Source: Streptomyces sp. NBC_01353
GTDB lineage: Bacteria; Actinomycetota; Actinomycetes; Streptomycetales; Streptomycetaceae
Direction of reading: 5' to 3'
Assembly (NCBI RefSeq): GCF_036237275.1
Contig: NZ_CP108352.1
Coordinates: 5,208,001 to 5,272,000, forward strand
DNA: 64,000 nt
This document shows positions 60,621 to 64,000 of this stretch, piece after piece. The position numbers and the translations under genes were made by a program. The notes beneath the pieces are model-generated. The model did not search any database and had not been told where the DNA came from. It worked only from the letters and a program-made list of their open reading frames with translations. Each line of letters begins with the position of its first letter. The stretch's first letter is position 1.

Positions 60621-61649
60621 ATGAACGCCATGCCCGCCGCCCTGCCCCCCGTCTCCGTGATCATGCCGGTCCTCAACGAGGAGCGGCATCTGCGCAACTC
60701 GGTCCGTCACATCCTCGAGCAGGAGTACGACGGCGAGATGGAGGTGGTGATCGCGCTCGGCCCGTCCACGGACCGTACGGACGAGATCGCCGCCGAACTC
60801 GTACGGGAGGACCCCCGGGTCCACACCGTGCCGAACCCCACGGGCCGCACGCCCGCCGCCCTCAACGCGGCGATCAAGGCCTCCCGTCACCCGATCGTGG
60901 TGCGCGTCGACGGTCACGGGATGCTGTCGCCCAACTACATCGCGACCGCGGTCCGCCTCCTGGAGGAGACCGGCGCGCAGAACGTCGGCGGCATCATGCA
61001 CGCCGAGGGCGAGAACGACTGGGAGCACGCGGTCGCCGCCGCGATGACCTCGAAGATCGGCGTCGGCAACGCGGCGTTCCACACCGGTGGCCAGGCGGGC
61101 CCGGCCGAGACCGTGTATCTGGGTGTCTTCCGCCGTGAGGCCCTGGAGCGGCAGGACGGGTACAACGTGGAGTTCATCCGCGCCCAGGACTGGGAGCTGA
61201 ACTTCCGTATCCGCGAGGCGGGCGGTCTGATCTGGTTCTCGCCGGAGCTGCGCGTCCAGTACCGACCCCGCCCGAGCGTCCGCGCGCTGGCGAAGCAGTA
61301 CAAGGACTACGGCCGGTGGCGCCATGTCGTGGCCCGCTACCACCAGGGCTCCATCAACCTCCGCTACCTCGCCCCGCCGACCGCCGTCTGTGCGATCGCG
61401 GCCGGCCTGGTCGTGGGCGTCGCGCTCACCCCCCTCGGCTTCGTGATCCCGGCCGGCTACCTCGCCGCGATCACCGCGGGCTCGGTCCCGGCGGGCAAGG
61501 GCCTCCCGCTGAAGGCTCGCCTCCAGATCCCGGTGGCCCTCACGACGATGCACATGTCCTGGGGCTACGGCTTCCTGACCAGCCCGCGCGCGCTGGCACG
61601 GAAGGTCATCGCGAGCCGCCGCCCGGCGGTGAAGACCGCGGAGGTCTGA
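60621..61649 (+). CDS. Family 2 glycosyltransferase (ExoA-like) with C-terminal membrane segment
   Basis: 342 residues. GT-A motifs: VSVIMPVLNEERHLRNSVRH, VVIALGPSTDRTDEIAAE, VVRVDGHGMLSPNYI (DXD-like) and FIRAQDWELNFRIREAGGLI (ED acceptor motif). Two or three hydrophobic helices occupy about 250-300. It resembles ExoA-type enzymes of exopolysaccharide synthesis. ATG 60621 has only GGCGGG upstream; ATG 60630 is an alternative. TAACGT 16 bases before the start could be a -10 box, giving a very short leader. A 20-bp terminator follows. Confidence 0.9.
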   Translation: MNAMPAALPPVSVIMPVLNEERHLRNSVRHILEQEYDGEMEVVIALGPSTDRTDEIAAELVREDPRVHTVPNPTGRTPAALNAAIKASRHPIVVRVDGHGMLSPNYIATAVRLLEETGAQNVGGIMHAEGENDWEHAVAAAMTSKIGVGNAAFHTGGQAGPAETVYLGVFRREALERQDGYNVEFIRAQDWELNFRIREAGGLIWFSPELRVQYRPRPSVRALAKQYKDYGRWRHVVARYHQGSINLRYLAPPTAVCAIAAGLVVGVALTPLGFVIPAGYLAAITAGSVPAGKGLPLKARLQIPVALTTMHMSWGYGFLTSPRALARKVIASRRPAVKTAEV

Positions 61650-61659
61650 CCTCGGACAT

Positions 61660-61703
61660 ACGACGAGACCGACCGATGCCGTCGCATCGGTCGGTCTCGT
61701 CGT
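61660..61703. terminator. Strong bidirectional hairpin terminator
   Basis: A 20-bp uninterrupted stem (61660-61679 with 61684-61703) with a CGTC loop lies between the GT2 gene and the convergent CMKESG/I36 operon. Nothing further is seen in 61704-61824. Confidence 0.93.
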
Positions 61704-61824
61704 TCGAACGGGGTCAGCCGCACACGGCCGCGGCCGCCGGAAGGCGGCCGGCCTTCTGCGGAATCACCTCTTCCTTCGGTTCGTCGCGGGGATCCGCGGA
61801 TGTCGGTCGGTGACGGACGGACCG

Positions 61825-62796
61825 TCAGCCCCTGTTCGTCAGCAGCTCGTTCGCCTTCGCGAGCGCCGACTTCCAGGTGTCACGCGCCGCCGACAGCGCC
61901 GTGACGTTCTTCTCGATGAGCTTGTTCTGGTGCTCGGCCTCGATGGTCGAGTGGACGCGGACGTAGTCCACCTTCTGCTTGCACTTCACGTCCGTGGAGG
62001 CGACGGTGATCTCCCGCGGCTTCGGGGTGCCCGCGGCGTCGCTGTCCTTGCTCCCGTCGCCCCCCTCGCCGGCCGTCCACGCCGGATCGCCGGCGGCCGC
62101 CAGCGGGTCGGTGTAGTGGTAGCCCGACTCCTTCATGCAGGCGGACCAGCGCTGGTTGAGCGTGCTGACCCGGGGGTCGTTGCCCGCCTGCTTCGACGCC
62201 TGGAGGTTCACCTTGTTGAAGGTGGCGTCGAGGCCGGCGACATCGCCGAGGCCCACCTTGCGACGCGTCTCGCCGAGACAGCCACCCTCGGGGACGCTCT
62301 TGCCGTTCACCGACGAAGGACCGTCGCCCTTGTAGAGCGTCATCGCCGCGGGCGAGACGTTCGCGTAGTGCGCGCGTTGCTTCACGGTGGCCTGCTCGGC
62401 CTGGCGGGCCGTCATCCCCTTGGGGAGCGGCGGGTGGTAGCCGAAGGCGGCGACCGACTCGAGGTCGGTCACCCCGTAGAGACGGGCGTTGGAGTTCAGG
62501 TTCCGAGGGGTCGGCGGCAGTGGTGCCGGCCAGTCGAAGCCGTACTTCTTCATGCAGTCGCCCGCGAGCGTGGCGACGGCCTGGCTGAGCGCCTCCCGCT
62601 CCTGCGCGGTGACGGTGTACGAGTCCACCGGCAGACTGATGCCGACGCCACCCCAGGTCTTGGACGCCTGCGGCTTGTACGGCTGCACGGCGGCTGCGGG
62701 ATCCTGCGGCTTCTCGTCGGACGAGCACCCCACGGCCGTCCAGGCGAGAGCGGCGACGAGCAGCAGCCCACCGGTTCTGTTGCGTGTGTTCATCAT
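61825..62796 (-). CDS. Lipoprotein of the unnamed CMKESG-motif family
   Basis: 323 residues. The signal peptide has lipobox TAVGCSS (Cys24), so it is a lipoprotein. It shares the ordered blocks of the protein at 56051-56920: AGDCMKKYGFDWPAPLPP, ARLYGVTDLESVAAFGYHPP, GGCLGETRRKVGLGD, NDPRVSTLNQRWSACMKESG, then VKCKQKVDYVRVHSTIEAEH and a helical C-terminus. Function unknown. Its ATG overlaps the stop of the upstream I36-like gene (ATGA), so the two are translationally coupled. It is the last gene of an operon of at least four. Confidence 0.82.
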   Translation of the reverse strand: MMNTRNRTGGLLLVAALAWTAVGCSSDEKPQDPAAAVQPYKPQASKTWGGVGISLPVDSYTVTAQEREALSQAVATLAGDCMKKYGFDWPAPLPPTPRNLNSNARLYGVTDLESVAAFGYHPPLPKGMTARQAEQATVKQRAHYANVSPAAMTLYKGDGPSSVNGKSVPEGGCLGETRRKVGLGDVAGLDATFNKVNLQASKQAGNDPRVSTLNQRWSACMKESGYHYTDPLAAAGDPAWTAGEGGDGSKDSDAAGTPKPREITVASTDVKCKQKVDYVRVHSTIEAEHQNKLIEKNVTALSAARDTWKSALAKANELLTNRG

Positions 62797-63206
62797 CCGG
62801 GGCAGTAGGCGTTGTTCTCGAAGCAGTGGGAGGAGATCTCGTTGTCGTCGTCCCAGACCGCCATGTCCCAGAGCGTCAGGCCGGGGTCGGCATGCGTCCT
62901 GGTGCCGGTGTAGTTCTGGCCGGTGTAGACGTCGATGGCGTTGACCGAGTCACGGTTTCTGACCGAGGAGACCGTGTTGTCTATCAGCGTCGAGGTGCCG
63001 TAGTACGTGGAGCCGTTGTAGTTGGTCTTGCTGTAGATCGTGTCGTACAGCCCGCCGGTGAAGTCGGCGAGGCGGTACAGACAGATCTCGCCGCCGGCGC
63101 TCTCGCAGGAGCCGTTGTAGCTGGCGGCGTTGGCGGTGCCGGCGGCGCCGGCGATCAGCGCGCCCGCGGCGGCGAGAGCCAGCGCGGCCTTCTTGACGTT
63201 CTTCAT
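62793..63206 (-). CDS. Secreted I36/beta-gamma-crystallin-like protein, copy 1
   Basis: 137 residues. The signal peptide (1-28, AAGALIAGAAGTANA) is almost identical to copy 2. Mature features: YNGSCESAGGEICLYRLADF, GGLYDTIYSKTNYNGSTYYG, LIDNTVSSVRNRDSVNAIDV and the C-terminal Cys pair HCFENNAYCPG. Family I36/SMI (peptidase inhibitor) or crystallin-like. GAGGA lies upstream of ATG. It is one of three tandem paralogues, coupled by ATGA to the CMKESG lipoprotein downstream. Confidence 0.88.
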   Translation of the reverse strand: MKNVKKAALALAAAGALIAGAAGTANAASYNGSCESAGGEICLYRLADFTGGLYDTIYSKTNYNGSTYYGTSTLIDNTVSSVRNRDSVNAIDVYTGQNYTGTRTHADPGLTLWDMAVWDDDNEISSHCFENNAYCPG

Positions 63207-63228
63207 GCTGGGGGGATCCTCAGGGTGA

Positions 63229-63651
63229 TCAGGAGGGGCAGTAGGCGTTGCTGCTGAAGCAGTGGGAGGAGATCGCGTCGTCGGTCTGGCCGTCCCAGAA
63301 GACCGCCATGTCCCAGAGGTTCAGACCGGGGTCGGCGTGCACGCGCAGGCCGGTGTAGTTCTGGCCGGTCCAGACCTCGATGGAGTTGACGCCGTCACGG
63401 TTCTTGACCGAGGAGACGGTGTTGTCGATCAGCACGGAGGTGCCGTAGTAGGTGGAGCCGTTGTAGTTGGTCTTGCTGTAGATCGTGTCGTACAGCCCGC
63501 CCGTGTAGTTCGCGTAGCGGTACAGACAGATCTCGCCGCCGGCGCTCTCGCAGGAGCCGTTGTAGCTGGCGGCGTTGGCGGTGCCGGCGGCGCCGGCGAT
63601 CAGCGCGCCCGCGGCGGCCAGGGCCGCGGCGGCCTTCTTGAACTTCGCCAT
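63229..63651 (-). CDS. Secreted I36/beta-gamma-crystallin-like protein, copy 2
   Basis: 140 residues, ATG with AAGGAG seven bases upstream. Mature part begins ASYNGSCESAGGEICLYRYA and ends HCFSSNAYCPS. Long runs of DNA are identical to copy 1, especially the signal-peptide half, showing recent duplication or gene conversion. Differences cluster around residues 100-130 (EVWTGQNYTGLRVHADPGLN, FWDGQTDDAISS), where a ligand- or protease-binding loop might lie. Same operon as its neighbours. Confidence 0.88.
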   Translation of the reverse strand: MAKFKKAAAALAAAGALIAGAAGTANAASYNGSCESAGGEICLYRYANYTGGLYDTIYSKTNYNGSTYYGTSVLIDNTVSSVKNRDGVNSIEVWTGQNYTGLRVHADPGLNLWDMAVFWDGQTDDAISSHCFSSNAYCPS

Positions 63652-63668
63652 GGTGGACGCTCCTTCGG

Positions 63669-64000
63669 TCAGATGGGGCAGTACGCGTTGCTGCTGAAGC
63701 AGTGCGAGGAGGCGATGTCGTCGCCATAGCGGAGCCACAGGCCGGCCGGGAGGTACTCCAGGGTTCCGGTGTAGTTCTTGCCGCTGTAGAACCCGACGTT
63801 GTTGACCATGTCCATGTTCTTGGCCGAGGACAGGGTGTTGTCGATCAGCGTCTGGGTGCCGTAGTACGTCGAGCCGTCGTAGTTGGTCTTGCTGTACAGC
63901 GTGTCGTACAGCCCACCGGCGAACTCGTAGTTGCGGTAGAGGCAGATCTCGCCGCCGCCGCTGCTCTCGCAGGAGCCGTTGTAGCTGCCGGCACTTGCCG
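63669..64000 (-). CDS. Secreted I36/beta-gamma-crystallin-like protein, copy 3 (5' end outside window)
   Basis: About 110 C-terminal residues are present, ending in TGA at 63669-63671. They begin ASAGSYNGSCESSGGGEICL, run through YEFAGGLYDTLYSKTNYDGS and TYYGTQTLIDNTLSSAKNMD, and end HCFSSNAYCPI. This is the most diverged of the three copies, in the middle section (VGFYSGKNYTGTLEYLPAGL). Its stop lies 17 bases before the start of copy 2, so the genes are co-transcribed. The signal peptide lies beyond the window. Confidence 0.87.
   Translation of the reverse strand, partial: ASAGSYNGSCESSGGGEICLYRNYEFAGGLYDTLYSKTNYDGSTYYGTQTLIDNTLSSAKNMDMVNNVGFYSGKNYTGTLEYLPAGLWLRYGDDIASSHCFSSNAYCPI

Overview
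The window is high-GC actinobacterial chromosome and almost certainly Streptomyces. It has strong third-position GC bias, GTG starts, four-base stop/start overlaps, GC-rich hairpin terminators, a SigB/SigF-type sigma factor with its partner-switch proteins, and a leucyl tRNA with anticodon TAA that matches the developmental tRNA bldA. Most of the content looks like conserved core, interrupted by accessory surface-related blocks. There is no CRISPR array, rRNA, insertion sequence or prophage.

Layout. 1-5.2 kb: 3' end of a cyclopropane-fatty-acid synthase, a two-gene MacB/FtsX-type ABC transporter, bldA, and a Bax-inhibitor-1 membrane protein. 5.2-13.3 kb: a TetR regulator with twin operators, small unknown proteins, a thiolase, an SGNH hydrolase, cystathionine beta-synthase and an RpiR regulator. 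13.4-15.4 kb: a four-gene operon of three roadblock/LC7 proteins and a DUF4388-like protein. Its first gene carries two TTA codons, the only in-frame TTA codons I found in the window. 15.5-19 kb: amino-acid permease, SRPBCC protein and a PLP decarboxylase, with a GC-rich tandem repeat. 19-24.6 kb: histidine-utilisation operon (hutU, M20 amidohydrolase, hutF, hutI) behind a palindromic operator.

24.7-38.2 kb: S66 peptidase and a phosphotransferase with overlapping 3' ends, then a cell-surface polysaccharide locus (GNAT/CelD-like, GT2, polysaccharide deacetylase, multi-TM glycosyltransferase-like protein, GH26-like hydrolase, lipoprotein, Wzx-like flippase, DegT aminotransferase). 38.3-40.4 kb: sigI/arsI/prsI partner-switching module. 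40.5-44.6 kb: a four-gene, fully coupled operon of exported proteins. Two carry sortase signals (LPKTG, LAETG) and share a repeated domain.

44.6-55.3 kb: POT peptide transporter, two-component system, GtrA protein, purK-purE-dipeptidase operon followed by a decayed dipeptidase remnant, UDP-glucose dehydrogenase and acyl-CoA dehydrogenase. 55.3-64 kb: two LytR-CpsA-Psr enzymes around a thioesterase, a GT2 enzyme, and two separate loci in which small secreted I36/crystallin-like proteins sit beside members of an unnamed CMKESG-motif exported family. In the second locus the two are translationally coupled and the small protein is present in at least three tandem copies.

The strongest candidates for undescribed biology are the CMKESG/I36 paired modules, the coupled sortase-substrate operon, and the TTA-bearing roadblock operon lying about 10 kb from bldA itself.
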